Below are positions 1 to 9,214 of a stretch of 64,000 nucleotides of DNA, piece by piece. Position 1 is the stretch's first letter. Each line of letters opens with the position of its first letter. The stretch spans positions 2,700,001 to 2,764,000 of the forward strand of contig JADJLQ010000001.1 of the NCBI GenBank assembly GCA_016709995.1, read 5' to 3'. The position numbers were made by a program, and so were the translations under genes. The notes beneath the pieces are model-generated. The model worked only from the letters and a program-made list of their open reading frames with translations, had not been told where the DNA came from and did no database searches. This DNA comes from Saprospiraceae bacterium (GTDB taxonomy: Bacteria > Bacteroidota > Bacteroidia > Chitinophagales > Saprospiraceae).

Positions 1-1358
1 ACGATTTGTTTTTTCTTATTAGGTACTTCAATACCGATGGTGCCCTTACCTGGGATAGGTGCAATGATCCTTATACCGAGGGCAGAAAGATTGAGGGCGA
101 TATCATCTTCAAGGTTTTTGATTTTCGAAATTCTTACTCCAGGTGCAGGGATGATTTCATAAAGGGTTACAGTCGGGCCTACGGTCGCTCTGATTTTAGT
201 GATCTCGATTTTGTAGTGCATCAGAGTCTCTATGATCTGATCTTTGTTGGCTTCGAGTTCAGCGCGATCTACTTCAAAGTTTTGATCAGTATAATCATGC
301 AATAACTCTACGGATGGCAGCTGAAACTTAGAAAGTTCAGCATCGGGATCATACGGTTGCAGATTGGCGTAGTGATCTTCAGTCAGGGTAAGGTCTTCAA
401 TATTGGGAGAAAGCGGATCCAAAGACATCTCCGGACCTTCTGATAGATGATGGATCTCTAAGTCTAATAAAGCTTCTGCATCGGTCCTGGTCCCGGGCGT
501 ATTTATATTTATTTCTTCAAATTCCAGTACCGGTTCATTTTTCCGAAGGTCTTTCAGATCGGCATATTGTGGTTTATAGTGATCTTGATCAAGTGTGATG
601 GGCTCACGATCGTCCCGGAGGTCCGGCACTTCATCTGTGAAGTCCATGTCAATGGGTTTTTTATTAGATCCATTAGTCTCATCAGATACAGTGCCTGAAG
701 GTTGATCTGACTGATTCTTTTTGAAAAAACTTAAAAAGGAGCCCATATTGATAGAAGGTGATTCGCCACCGGACAATTGGTAAGACGGCATCCGCAGACC
801 TGAAAAGTCGGGGTTAAAATTCCAAATGAATATCACTGCGACTATCAATAATAATAATCCAATCAAGCCCACCATGCCCAGCATATTACGTAAATAAAAA
901 GCGATCCATTCACCAATGGCACCACCAAACGGGAAGGCAAATCTACCGAGCAGACTCTCTAATAAAACAGAGGAGTATACCATGATCCATAAAGCTGACA
1001 AGGTTTTCATGGCCAGTGAATATTTTGCATTGCGCACCCACTTCCAGGTATACATGAGACTGATATATACGAGGATGAAAGCCGGAAGACCAAAACTCCA
1101 GTACATCACCTGATGTGAAAGAAAAGCCCCCAATCGACCGAAAGTATTGGCTACTTCCAGGTCCTTTTGAAAAAATATATGCCATGAAAAATTAAGCACT
1201 TTGTCCTGATCAAATCTCCAGGTAAAAAGGTAGGAGATCATACTGATCAAAAGTAAAATTGAAAAAAATAAGGTGAAAAGCCCCAATACTTTTGTCCATC
1301 GCTCGTCCTTAAAATTTAGCCTTTTCCAAAAAGGTTTACTGTTTTTCTTCTTGCCCAT
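1..1358 (-). CDS. ftsK: DNA translocase FtsK, N-terminal part (runs off the left edge)
   Basis: Read on the minus strand from the ATG at 1358, this open frame of about 452 codons runs off the window. It encodes FtsK/SpoIIIE, the hexameric DNA pump anchored at the division septum that clears and aligns chromosome termini. The sequence shows a short basic N-terminus (MGKKKNSKPFWKR), four hydrophobic segments within roughly residues 22-185, and then a long acidic Asp/Glu/Pro-rich linker, as in FtsK. The visible end (around VTLYEIIPAPGVRISKIKNL and IRIIAPIPGKGTIGIEVPN) is the start of the conserved motor alpha domain. The Walker motifs and gamma domain lie outside the window. No frame interruption is seen. 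The gene starts about 370 bp from the converging-side neighbour and looks monocistronic. Confidence 0.93.
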   Translation of the reverse strand, partial: MGKKKNSKPFWKRLNFKDERWTKVLGLFTLFFSILLLISMISYLFTWRFDQDKVLNFSWHIFFQKDLEVANTFGRLGAFLSHQVMYWSFGLPAFILVYISLMYTWKWVRNAKYSLAMKTLSALWIMVYSSVLLESLLGRFAFPFGGAIGEWIAFYLRNMLGMVGLIGLLLLIVAVIFIWNFNPDFSGLRMPSYQLSGGESPSINMGSFLSFFKKNQSDQPSGTVSDETNGSNKKPIDMDFTDEVPDLRDDREPITLDQDHYKPQYADLKDLRKNEPVLEFEEININTPGTRTDAEALLDLEIHHLSEGPEMSLDPLSPNIEDLTLTEDHYANLQPYDPDAELSKFQLPSVELLHDYTDQNFEVDRAELEANKDQIIETLMHYKIEITKIRATVGPTVTLYEIIPAPGVRISKIKNLEDDIALNLSALGIRIIAPIPGKGTIGIEVPNKKKQI

Positions 1359-1727
1359 ACTGTCCGGTTATAATAGTCGTATAAAGTGATTCAGACCGTA
1401 AATATAACCAGGAATTTTAAATATTAAAATAAAATGCTATTTATATTATATTGATTTTAAGCATTTTGAATAACAAATTTGTAAATTATTGAAAATCAAA
1501 AGAAAACATAATGAAAAAAAATGCTACTTAGAGAAATGGTTAATTTCCTAAAGAATCCAGATTTCGGTCCGGGGAGTTTTTAGTTTTGTTGATTTGTACG
1601 ATGACTAGAAATGATAATGGTTCAATCATGTTTAAATCACCCACTACCATGTATTTACCTACGGGTTTGAATACTTTCTTTACACCAAACTCAATGGCGC
1701 TAATAAAGCAAAAGAGCTCTCCTAAAA
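1359..1727. other. A/T-rich intergenic stretch upstream of ftsK
   Basis: This 369-bp stretch lies between the ftsK start and the end of the aldehyde dehydrogenase gene. Its left half (about 1400-1530) is very A/T-rich and presumably carries the ftsK promoter, but I could not place a convincing TAnnTTTG box. The right half contains only the doubtful small ORF listed separately. No terminator hairpin was seen. Confidence 0.5.
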
Positions 1728-1731
1728 TCAA
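1540..1731 (-). CDS. Doubtful 63-residue ORF overlapping the aldehyde dehydrogenase stop
   Basis: This ORF has a TTG start that overlaps the TGA stop of the upstream dehydrogenase gene, an arrangement compatible with translational coupling. The product (MILGELFCFISAIEFGVKKV...) has no recognised domain. It could be a small coupled gene, the remnant of a third operon member, or chance. Only the overlap with the operon supports it. Confidence 0.2.
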   Translation of the reverse strand: MILGELFCFISAIEFGVKKVFKPVGKYMVVGDLNMIEPLSFLVIVQINKTKNSPDRNLDSLGN

Positions 1732-3233
1732 TCCTTCAATTCATTCGGCAACAGACTTCCGGGAAAATTTTGATAAGCAACCGGTCGGGTCCAGCGCTTC
1801 ATGGATCCCATGCCAACAGCGCCAAAAAAAGGATGGCTCGTTGCAGGGAAAGGACCGCCATGCATCTGTGCATCACACACCTCTACCCCGGTAGGAACTC
1901 CATTCCAAACCAATCTACCTGCAGCCTGCTCCAGTGCATCGATCATTTTTGCATTAAGGGCATCTTCAGGTTCACTCCAGATAGTAGCAGTGAGCTGACC
2001 TCTGAGTGCCCTTACGATTTCGATCATTTGATCCGGATCATCACATTTGACTATGACTGCAAATGGGCCAAAGACTTCTTCATGCCATTTTGGATGGGTC
2101 AAAAAATCTCTGCCAGCTACCACTGCAAAAGCGGCTTTCATGAGATGTGATGAGCCTTCATTCATATTGACCATAGTCACTTCACCTGAAAGATTTTGAA
2201 GAGATTGGACAAAACTGGATTGGATTCTTTTATTGAGCATCGGCGAGGCAGCCATGCCAGCGGCTTTGTCGTGCAATCCTTTATAAAAAGCATTAAATTC
2301 TGGACTTTCCTGTACCAGGATAATCCCAGGTTTAGTGCAAAACTGCCCTACTCCAAGCGTCATAGATCCGCCTAATTGTTCACCAATAAATGCGGCCCTT
2401 TTCTCGAGGGCTGATGCCATCACCACGACTGGATTGATACTGCCCATCTCCGCATAGACCGGGATAGGCTCTGGTCTGGCAGCCGAAGCATCCATGATGG
2501 CCCTTCCGGCACGATAGGAGCCTGTAAAACCTACAGCTTTGATCCGTGGGTCTTTGACCAAAACCTGGCCAAGATCCTGTCCTGCTCCATATAAAGAGGA
2601 AAATACCCCATCAGGTGCCCCTACTGTTCTGGCAGCTTCCATAATGGCTTGAGCAACCAAAGCATTGGTCCCGGGATGAGAATCATGTGCTTTGACAATC
2701 ACCGGACATCCTACTGCCAGTGCGCTGGCTACATCCCCACCGCCGGTAGAGAAGGCCAGGGGAAAATTGCTTGCCGCGAATACTACCACAGGCCCAAGAG
2801 GCACCAATCTTTTTCTAATATCGGGTCTGGGCAGCGGTTGACGGTCCGGCAAAGCCTGATCAATAAAATTTTCTTCCCAGCTACCATTTCTGAGTGCGGT
2901 GGCCATCATATTGATTTGACCAATAGTTCTGCCCCGTTCACCCATCATCCTTCCTTCCGGCAATCCGGATTCTGCACAAGCTCTTGAAATAAGTGTATCC
3001 CCTAGTTCGAGGATATTCTCTGATATTTTGTTAAGAAAAGAAGCTCTTTGGTCGGGACTCCAATGGCGGTAGATCTCAAAGGCCATCACAGCCTTGTCGA
3101 GCGCTTCGTCGATAGTAGACTGATCTGCGATGGTAAATTTTTCAGCCAGATAAGTTTGACTGGAAGCTTCTACTCCTTGAACAAATGTGGATCCCCCTCT
3201 GGTGTCAAATCCCACTATATTCTCTGTAATCAT
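1728..3233 (-). CDS. Aldehyde dehydrogenase, 2,5-dioxovalerate (2-oxoglutarate semialdehyde) type
   Basis: This 501-residue NAD(P)-dependent aldehyde dehydrogenase belongs to the subfamily that oxidises 2-oxoglutarate semialdehyde to 2-oxoglutarate. Visible active-site elements are Asn156 (AASNFPLA), Lys181 (VIVKAHDSHPG), the FTGS loop near 236-239, general-base Glu262 (YAEMGSINP) and nucleophile Cys299 (GVGQFCTKPG). The C-terminal YQNFPGSLLP stretch is typical of this subfamily. Its ATG overlaps the TGA of the upstream DapA-family gene by 4 bp, so the two are co-transcribed and probably translationally coupled. Both enzymes together fit the last two steps of trans-4-hydroxyproline breakdown; sugar-acid pathways (glucarate, arabinonate) use the same enzyme pair and cannot be excluded. 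The hydroxyproline epimerase and oxidase are not in the window. Confidence 0.88.
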   Translation of the reverse strand: MITENIVGFDTRGGSTFVQGVEASSQTYLAEKFTIADQSTIDEALDKAVMAFEIYRHWSPDQRASFLNKISENILELGDTLISRACAESGLPEGRMMGERGRTIGQINMMATALRNGSWEENFIDQALPDRQPLPRPDIRKRLVPLGPVVVFAASNFPLAFSTGGGDVASALAVGCPVIVKAHDSHPGTNALVAQAIMEAARTVGAPDGVFSSLYGAGQDLGQVLVKDPRIKAVGFTGSYRAGRAIMDASAARPEPIPVYAEMGSINPVVVMASALEKRAAFIGEQLGGSMTLGVGQFCTKPGIILVQESPEFNAFYKGLHDKAAGMAASPMLNKRIQSSFVQSLQNLSGEVTMVNMNEGSSHLMKAAFAVVAGRDFLTHPKWHEEVFGPFAVIVKCDDPDQMIEIVRALRGQLTATIWSEPEDALNAKMIDALEQAAGRLVWNGVPTGVEVCDAQMHGGPFPATSHPFFGAVGMGSMKRWTRPVAYQNFPGSLLPNELKD

Positions 3234-4144
3234 AAATTGTAAATTTTGAGGTTAGGCCTGCTTTGGATGGCGTCATTTATAACAGATAACACCTGGATTC
3301 GTTCAATACCGCTTAGTTTTAACCTGGGCGGGCGCACGTGTTCAGTTCCTACTCCGGCTGCAGCCTCAGCAAGTTTTATATACTGTACCAGTTTAGGGTG
3401 TATATCCAGCTCGAGCAGAGGCATAAACCACCTGTATATCTTCAATGCATCATCTATTCGACCTTTTTTGACCAAATTAAATATAGTTACCGTCTCTTCT
3501 GGAAATGCATTGACTAGTCCTGCGACCCAACCATCTGCGCCAGCCACCAGGCATTCCAATGCCAGGGTATCCACCCCTCCCATTATTTTAAACCTTGACC
3601 CAAAAGCATTGATCATTCGGGTGATATTGGTGATATCCCTACTACTTTCTTTGACTGCCTGAATATTGGGATGCAGGGTGAGTTGCTCAAACATGTCTAT
3701 CGTCACAGCGATCTTATAATCATGAGGGTTGTTATAGATCATGATAGGGAGATCAGTACAGTCGGCGATGGTTTTAAAATAGACCACTGTCTCGTGATCA
3801 TCTGCCTTATATCGCATTGGTGGCAACAGCATCAGACCGTCGGCTCCTGCAGCTTCTGCTGCTTTGGCGATCTCCACTGCGCTGGCAGTATTCGATTCGG
3901 CTATGTTGATTAATACGGGAGTATCGTCATCCGTCTTTTCTTTGGCTGCTGCCAATAATTCCAGGGTTTCCTGCAATTGAAGCGTGCTGGCTTCACCGAG
4001 GCTGCCGGCCAAAATCACCCCATGGATCCCATTGTTGAGTTGAAAATCAAGATGCTTTTGGAATGCTGGTATATCCAGGCTATGATCTTCCTTAAATTTA
4101 GTAGTAAGGGCAGGATATACACCTTGCCAGTTCACTTTAGCCAT
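3230..4144 (-). CDS. DapA-family lyase, likely 1-pyrroline-4-hydroxy-2-carboxylate deaminase
   Basis: This 304-residue TIM-barrel enzyme belongs to the dihydrodipicolinate synthase/N-acetylneuraminate lyase superfamily. The Schiff-base lysine is Lys165 (IQAVKESSRD), the catalytic tyrosine is Tyr137 (IMIYNNP), and the substrate-carboxylate loop is GSLGEAS at 47-53. A biosynthetic DapA would carry GTTGE in that loop. Closely similar Bacteroidota proteins, as I remember them, sit in hydroxyproline-utilisation clusters, where they convert pyrroline hydroxycarboxylate to 2-oxoglutarate semialdehyde and ammonia. The 4-bp ATGA overlap with the downstream semialdehyde dehydrogenase supports that step order. 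A keto-deoxy-sugar-acid dehydratase is the main alternative. It lies behind the SusD terminator, so it probably has its own promoter. Confidence 0.8.
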   Translation of the reverse strand: MAKVNWQGVYPALTTKFKEDHSLDIPAFQKHLDFQLNNGIHGVILAGSLGEASTLQLQETLELLAAAKEKTDDDTPVLINIAESNTASAVEIAKAAEAAGADGLMLLPPMRYKADDHETVVYFKTIADCTDLPIMIYNNPHDYKIAVTIDMFEQLTLHPNIQAVKESSRDITNITRMINAFGSRFKIMGGVDTLALECLVAGADGWVAGLVNAFPEETVTIFNLVKKGRIDDALKIYRWFMPLLELDIHPKLVQYIKLAEAAAGVGTEHVRPPRLKLSGIERIQVLSVINDAIQSRPNLKIYNL

Positions 4145-4287
4145 TGATGCGATTATTTAATGCAAAAATGGGAATAATTTATGAGGAATCTGCATTTGGT
4201 AAGCTCCATGGTACAATCTTTCATTTAGGACAACTTTGAAACGCCCTAGGAGCGAATCGGTTATGTAACATGACCAGTCAACCCACA

Positions 4288-4325
4288 TGAAAAAAGGCCG
4301 ACTCGCCATTGCGAGTCAGCCTTTC
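4288..4325 (-). terminator. Rho-independent terminator after susD
   Basis: A G/C-rich hairpin (AGGCTGACTCGC on the minus strand pairing with GCGAGTCGGCCT, small loop) is followed by a run of T on the minus strand, seen as AAAAAA near 4290-4296 on the plus strand. It lies about 60 bp beyond the susD stop and separates the SusCD unit from the catabolic operon. Confidence 0.75.
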
Positions 4326-4383
4326 GATTTGATATGATTAGGAAACTTAGATTAGTACCTATCTGAGCAAATTGCTCAATAAA

Positions 4384-5910
4384 TTAATAACAAGGATTTT
4401 GAGACAAACTTTTGTTAGCATCAAGTTGAGCCTTGGGAATAGGGAAGATATCAAAACAAGGTTTTGTATCTGCTGGTTTCCAAGGTCTTGCATCCTGGTA
4501 AGTACCGAAGCGAATAAGATCTTGTCTCCTCCATCCTTCAGCAAACATCTCACGACCTCTCTCTGCCAAAAGATTTTCAGCTGTCAGGGAAGTTAGCGGA
4601 GTAGCCAAGGCACGGTTTCGGATCTGATTGACGATAGCGAGGGCGGTAGCATCGCCAGCATTCTTTCTCCAAAGCGCTTCAGCTTTCACCAACATAATGT
4701 CGGCTAACCGGAATATTGGGAAATCATTGCTCAAGTTAGCAGTAGAACCAGCTATATATTCAAATTTAGCGATCCTTGCTCCAGCTTGTCTTAGACAGTT
4801 TGGAAAATGCTCATTGATGGCAGGTGTGAAATTTAAATCTTTACCATCAGGGTCATTGGCTTCAGCACTTGGATCGACCAATTGTTTGCCTGCAGCACTC
4901 TTTTGAGGGCCTGCTAACAGACTTCTTTTTCGAACATCATTCGCTTCAAAAGAATTGTAAAACTCTTGAAGTGAACAGTAACCATTCCATGGTTGATCGG
5001 TAAGGTTAAAAGTTTTTTGACTTTCATAATGCAGTGTCATCACCGGAAGGTTAAATCCCTGTGCAAATACTTTGTCATAAGGTATAGCAAAAATGGTTTC
5101 TTTAGAACCTGCATTTTCAGTTTGGAAGTTCGTAAAAAAATTGTCTTCCAGGCTATACTTGCCGGAGTTGATCACTTTATCAGCAGCTGCTATGGCTTTA
5201 TCCCACTGTGCGGTGCCCGTATATCTTTGTGCATTGATATAAAGCTTAGCTAATATTGAATTGGCAGCATGTTGAGTCATCCTGGCATAGGTAGAACCAG
5301 ATACTTCGTCTGTCAGATTCGGAGTACTTTCAAGCAACTCTTTTTCAACAAAAGCGTACACTTCGGCTCTGGACTTGGTAGTCGGGTTGGCCTCCGCTGT
5401 CGCAAAGGAAGTCACGATAGGCACATTGCCAAAAAGATCAAGCAACCAATAGTAGTACAATGCACGAACAGATCTTAGCTCTGATACGAATGCTTTAGCA
5501 CGATCACTTTGGATGGCAGAAAACTGCTCAATCAAACGATTACAGGCACTGACTCCTCCAAACAATTGTCCCCAGGAATTATTAAATGCATCTTCCGTAG
5601 GAAGGTATTCATGCCTGAACATACGTAACCAAATGCCTCCATCAAACCAGTCACCACCTCTTTGTGGAATCATTAATTCGTCAGAAGACACTTCCTGGAT
5701 AGACCAGGTAGCATTGTGATTTCCCATTACTCCAATCAGGCTCGAATAAGCTGCTCCCAATGCAGAAATAAACTCTTCGTCTGTTTTGAAGAAATTATCA
5801 AAAGTCACTGTTGAATACAACTCTTCATCGAGATTGGTACAGGAATTATTGAAAGTCAGTAAAGCACCGGCTATCAATAAAGCTTTAGAATATTTTATAA
5901 GTTTTTTCAT
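4384..5910 (-). CDS. susD: SusD/RagB-type outer-membrane nutrient-binding lipoprotein
   Basis: This 508-residue surface lipoprotein pairs with the SusC channel encoded just upstream and acts as its ligand-binding lid. A lipoprotein signal peptide ends in NNSC with the acylated Cys at residue 24, followed by the N-terminal DEELYSTVTFDNFF region typical of the family. The middle is rich in helix-turn-helix TPR-like stretches (LRSVRALYYYWLLDLFGNVP). The C-terminus carries the family signature ERGREMFAEGWRRQDLIRFG followed by FPIPKAQLDANKSLSQNPCY. It begins 28 bp after the SusC stop, so the two form an operon, and a terminator follows. No glycosidase is encoded next to the pair, so the ligand is unknown; it may be a sugar, a peptide or a collagen-derived compound. 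Confidence 0.93.
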   Translation of the reverse strand: MKKLIKYSKALLIAGALLTFNNSCTNLDEELYSTVTFDNFFKTDEEFISALGAAYSSLIGVMGNHNATWSIQEVSSDELMIPQRGGDWFDGGIWLRMFRHEYLPTEDAFNNSWGQLFGGVSACNRLIEQFSAIQSDRAKAFVSELRSVRALYYYWLLDLFGNVPIVTSFATAEANPTTKSRAEVYAFVEKELLESTPNLTDEVSGSTYARMTQHAANSILAKLYINAQRYTGTAQWDKAIAAADKVINSGKYSLEDNFFTNFQTENAGSKETIFAIPYDKVFAQGFNLPVMTLHYESQKTFNLTDQPWNGYCSLQEFYNSFEANDVRKRSLLAGPQKSAAGKQLVDPSAEANDPDGKDLNFTPAINEHFPNCLRQAGARIAKFEYIAGSTANLSNDFPIFRLADIMLVKAEALWRKNAGDATALAIVNQIRNRALATPLTSLTAENLLAERGREMFAEGWRRQDLIRFGTYQDARPWKPADTKPCFDIFPIPKAQLDANKSLSQNPCY

Positions 5911-5938
5911 ATCGCTATGATTATTTTTTTATTTAAAA

Positions 5939-8902
5939 TTAAAATCCAAAATTGACGCCTAAAGAAAAGGATCGTGTAGTAAAATAATTATCTCTTCTGT
6001 CAATACCTGGGGCCAATGGATTGCCATTGTCCTCAGAATCACCAAATCGAACTTCAGGATCAACGCCGGTATACCCTGTGATGGTAAACAGATTGTTACC
6101 TGCGAGATACACAAAAGCTTTATTAAATACTCCTTTTACAGGCAAAGTATAACCCAATTGCATATTGTCCAATCTAATGAAATCGCCTTTTTCTACGTGT
6201 AAACTAGAGTATTTAGCATCTTTTAATTTAGGATCAGCATACTTGGTATTTACCCTATTGTAGCTCAGGATAGAACCAGGATTGCGATCTTCATAAAACA
6301 CCCTGAATTGGTTGATCAAAGAATGTCCGAATGCACCCCTCAAAAATGCATTTAAGGTAAAATTGCCCAGAGTGAAACTATTGTTAAAACCAAGGGTGAA
6401 GTTAGGAATACCATTACCCAACACCGCCTTGTCATCTGTAGTACCGGTACCATCTCCATTAAGATCTTTAAAAGTTGGGTTCCCTGCAGCATCCGGGCCT
6501 GTGTAAATCGGGCCATAAATTTGACCAATTTTTTCGCCTTCTGCTACTCGAATCATGGTGAAGTTATTTTGTCCAGGAGATCCTACACCTGCCAGGTCGA
6601 GTACCCCTCCAGATCCGAATTTAAGATCACCTTGAGACAAACTCACTAATTTATTATCCAAATAGAAAGTAGCATTTAATGAAGGAGTATACTTCAACCC
6701 ACCAAATTTGAGGTCATTTAATGCCACAGAAGCTTCCAGACCTGTGCTGGTTAGTTCTCCCACGTTAGCCCAGGTACGACCAAATGAATTTGGTGGAACC
6801 GGTACTGGGAAGTTGTATAATAGGTCATTGACTTTTCGATTAAACAAATCAAATGTTCCTGTGATTTTATAGTCCAATAAACCAAAATCCAATCCAATAT
6901 TGGTTTCACCTTTTCGCTCCCATTTAAGATCAGCGTTAGGGTTAGATACCGGACCATAAGTAGGCACATAAGCACCATTGTAAAAGAAGCTACCGGTAGG
7001 ACCGTATCTGAATTGAGACAGATAATCCTGGGTAATATTAGCTCCAGTGACACCATATCCTATTCTCAACTTGAGGTTGTCAACAAAACTGATATCCATC
7101 AATTTAGTCAAGTTTACTCCTGCTGAAACAGCTGGGAATACCCCCCATTTATTATTTTCTCCAAACCTGGAAGATCCCTCTCTTCTCACTGATGCACTGG
7201 CAAACCAGGTATCATTGATATTGGCACTCAATCTACCAAAGAACGCGATCAGTTTATTACTGTTTTTTCCACTACCAACACCTCCAAGTCCTCGAGGAAA
7301 GTCCAAACTCGCACCGATGTTATTGCTTGTAAAGAAATCAGTCAGGAAGTTACCTCCTTGTATACCGAATCCTTCAGTGACGAATTTTTGGTAATCGTAT
7401 CCTGCTAAAGCCGTTAAGTCTATATTATTTACTCTAAAGGCATAGTTAAGTGTAGAGGACAAATAATCATTTTGGGCAGAACTTGAATTCCTGGTAGCAA
7501 GACCATTGCGGCCAATACCTTGACCAAACTGGCTTTGTTTGCTGATATAGGCCTCAGTTACACCGTTGCCATCACCGCCATTATCACGACCGAGTGTGTA
7601 GGCTATAGAGTATCTCAGACCTTTGGCGAGTTCGTATTCCGCACGAACTGTACCCAATATATTGTTTAATACACCTTTCGCCTGGTTTTGTTCGATGATC
7701 GCCAGCGGATTAAAAATATCAAATCCTCCAGGTTCATTATAACCTCCATTGACTGTATTGGTGGCATCATAAACAGGAGCGGTTGGATTAAAAATGGTGG
7801 CATATCTAAATGCAGCATTGCTAAATCCTGTATTCTGATTGCGATTAGTAGCAGATAAATCAAAATTGATTAATAATCTGTCATTAATCGCTTTCTGTGC
7901 CAGGTTGACACGACCGTTAAGTTGCTTAAATCCATTGTCAAGCGCAACTCCCTGAACATCTCTATAGTTAAAAGAAACTCTGTAAGCCAAGCCCTTGGCA
8001 CCACCTGACATCGCCAGGTTGTGCTGTTGAGATAAGCCTGTTCGAGTGATGACATCAAACCAGTCAGTGCTAGTGCCTTTGTCAAGGCCTCCTGCTGCCT
8101 TATATTCTGCAGCATTCATGATTTGAGGTGTTCTTGCAATATTTTCAACTGAAAAAACGCCGTTGTATTCAATGGAAGATTTGCCTTCATGGCCTTTTTT
8201 GGTGGTGATCAAAATAACCCCATTTGAACCTCGCGTCCCATATATCGCTGCTGCAGAACCATCTTTAAGTACATCCATGGTCTCAATGTCATTGGGATCA
8301 ACGCTACGTAAGTTGGCACCTGGAACACCATCAATAATGATCAATGGTTCAGTATTACCACCCACGGTAGAAAGACCTCTTAGTCGGATGGTGAATCCGC
8401 CATTAGGATCTCCGTTGGGTTTGGCGATAACCAATCCGGGTACTTTACCTTGTAGCAATTGAGCCGGGCTGGTGATAGCACCTTTGTTGAAATCCTCTGC
8501 TTTGATAGATGCAACTGCAGAAGTGATTTCTTTCTGACGCTGGGTACCATATCCAGTGACGACTACCTCTTCGAGCAACTTACCTGGAGTAAGTGTGATC
8601 TCAATATTGTTAGTAGCACCGTCGAGTGTAAAAACTTCTGTACCAAAACCTGTGTAAGAAATCTCCAACACATTGCTTCCTGCTGGCACTTCTATAGAAA
8701 AGGTGCCATCAATGTCAGTAATGGTCCCAATACTAGTTCCCCGAACCAGTACATTGGCACCAATCAAAGTCTCGCCTGAACCGGCTTCCTTGACGGTGCC
8801 GGTGACAGTGCGTTGTGCCAAAGCAAAAGACTGCATTCCTGCCAAGAGGAGCAAGGCAATAGTCGCTTTAAGCATACGAGTAAAAAGTCTATTCATAATC
8901 AT
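5939..8902 (-). CDS. susC: SusC/RagA-type TonB-dependent outer-membrane receptor
   Basis: This 987-residue TonB-dependent channel imports the ligand captured by its SusD partner. In order it shows a signal peptide (residues 1 to about 29, ending SFALAQ), a carboxypeptidase-regulatory-like domain (RTVTGTVKEAGSGETLIGANV), a TonB-box region (EEVVVTGYGTQ), a plug domain containing the SusC signature (GNTEPLIIIDGVPGANLRSV, DPNDIETMDVLKDGSAAAIYG) and a 22-strand-type barrel ending in the aromatic residue of SLGVNFGF. Length and order are normal for the family. It is divergent from a LacI-type regulator, which probably controls it. Confidence 0.95.
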   Translation of the reverse strand: MIMNRLFTRMLKATIALLLLAGMQSFALAQRTVTGTVKEAGSGETLIGANVLVRGTSIGTITDIDGTFSIEVPAGSNVLEISYTGFGTEVFTLDGATNNIEITLTPGKLLEEVVVTGYGTQRQKEITSAVASIKAEDFNKGAITSPAQLLQGKVPGLVIAKPNGDPNGGFTIRLRGLSTVGGNTEPLIIIDGVPGANLRSVDPNDIETMDVLKDGSAAAIYGTRGSNGVILITTKKGHEGKSSIEYNGVFSVENIARTPQIMNAAEYKAAGGLDKGTSTDWFDVITRTGLSQQHNLAMSGGAKGLAYRVSFNYRDVQGVALDNGFKQLNGRVNLAQKAINDRLLINFDLSATNRNQNTGFSNAAFRYATIFNPTAPVYDATNTVNGGYNEPGGFDIFNPLAIIEQNQAKGVLNNILGTVRAEYELAKGLRYSIAYTLGRDNGGDGNGVTEAYISKQSQFGQGIGRNGLATRNSSSAQNDYLSSTLNYAFRVNNIDLTALAGYDYQKFVTEGFGIQGGNFLTDFFTSNNIGASLDFPRGLGGVGSGKNSNKLIAFFGRLSANINDTWFASASVRREGSSRFGENNKWGVFPAVSAGVNLTKLMDISFVDNLKLRIGYGVTGANITQDYLSQFRYGPTGSFFYNGAYVPTYGPVSNPNADLKWERKGETNIGLDFGLLDYKITGTFDLFNRKVNDLLYNFPVPVPPNSFGRTWANVGELTSTGLEASVALNDLKFGGLKYTPSLNATFYLDNKLVSLSQGDLKFGSGGVLDLAGVGSPGQNNFTMIRVAEGEKIGQIYGPIYTGPDAAGNPTFKDLNGDGTGTTDDKAVLGNGIPNFTLGFNNSFTLGNFTLNAFLRGAFGHSLINQFRVFYEDRNPGSILSYNRVNTKYADPKLKDAKYSSLHVEKGDFIRLDNMQLGYTLPVKGVFNKAFVYLAGNNLFTITGYTGVDPEVRFGDSEDNGNPLAPGIDRRDNYFTTRSFSLGVNFGF

Positions 8903-8979
8903 TCAAAAATTTTTATTAATATTAGAAAGAGCATTTTAAGTGAAGAGAAAAGGTAGAATATTTGGAATTTTTAATACCC

Positions 8980-8992
8980 TGATAACGTTTCA
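8980..8992. promoter_or_regulatory. Candidate LacI-family operator (AACGTT core)
   Basis: The site TGATAACGTTTCA has a perfect 6-bp palindromic core AACGTT centred on CG, the usual centre of LacI-family operators. It lies in the predicted susC leader, where a bound repressor would block elongation. The outer arms do not match well. Confidence 0.35.
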
Positions 8993-9054
8993 AAAAGTTA
9001 ATAGTGAAAAATAAAAATCACAAAATCCTAATATTCTCTTTACATAAAGTGCTT

Positions 9055-9085
9055 CAAAAGTAGGAACTTATATAAGCTTTCCAAT
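9055..9085 (-). promoter_or_regulatory. Candidate susC promoter (Bacteroidota sigma type)
   Basis: On the minus strand a -7 box TACTTTTG (plus-strand CAAAAGTA at 9055-9062) lies 19 nt downstream of a TTG -33 element (plus-strand CAA at 9082-9084). This matches the Bacteroidota TTG-N19-21-TAnnTTTG promoter. Confidence 0.5.
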
Positions 9086-9131
9086 ACCGATTTACCCTTT
9101 CATACCTATAATTTATCCCGCAAACCTTACC

Positions 9132-9143
9132 GCAAACGATTGT
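9132..9143. promoter_or_regulatory. Second candidate LacI-family operator
   Basis: CAAACGATTG within this stretch is an imperfect palindrome with 8 of 10 positions symmetric around a central CG. It lies upstream of the susC promoter and just upstream of the regulator's own promoter, as expected for an autoregulated or looping operator. Confidence 0.35.
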
Positions 9144-9153
9144 TGTTGATAAA

Positions 9154-9186
9154 TTGAGGAAAATTGTGGAAAATATATTAAATTTG
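9154..9186 (+). promoter_or_regulatory. Candidate promoter of the LacI-type regulator
   Basis: A -7 box TAAATTTG at 9179-9186 is preceded by TTG at 9154-9156 with a 22-nt spacer, one longer than usual. The leader to the TTG start codon would be about 20 nt. Confidence 0.4.
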
Positions 9187-9214
9187 AGTTGTTTATTAAT
9201 TCTTAATTTTTTGA

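Larger units (their letters stand above)
8903..9214. other. Divergent regulatory region between susC and the LacI-type regulator
   Basis: This 312-bp A/T-rich region is shared by two divergent genes. It holds a candidate susC promoter, a candidate regulator promoter and two CG-centred operator-like sites, each listed separately. The susC leader would be about 145 nt long. Confidence 0.6.

Noticed and set aside
943..1185. 80-codon minus-strand ORF inside ftsK
   Set aside because: It lies wholly inside the ftsK coding region in a different frame; the ftsK frame gives the expected FtsK protein and this one has no family features.
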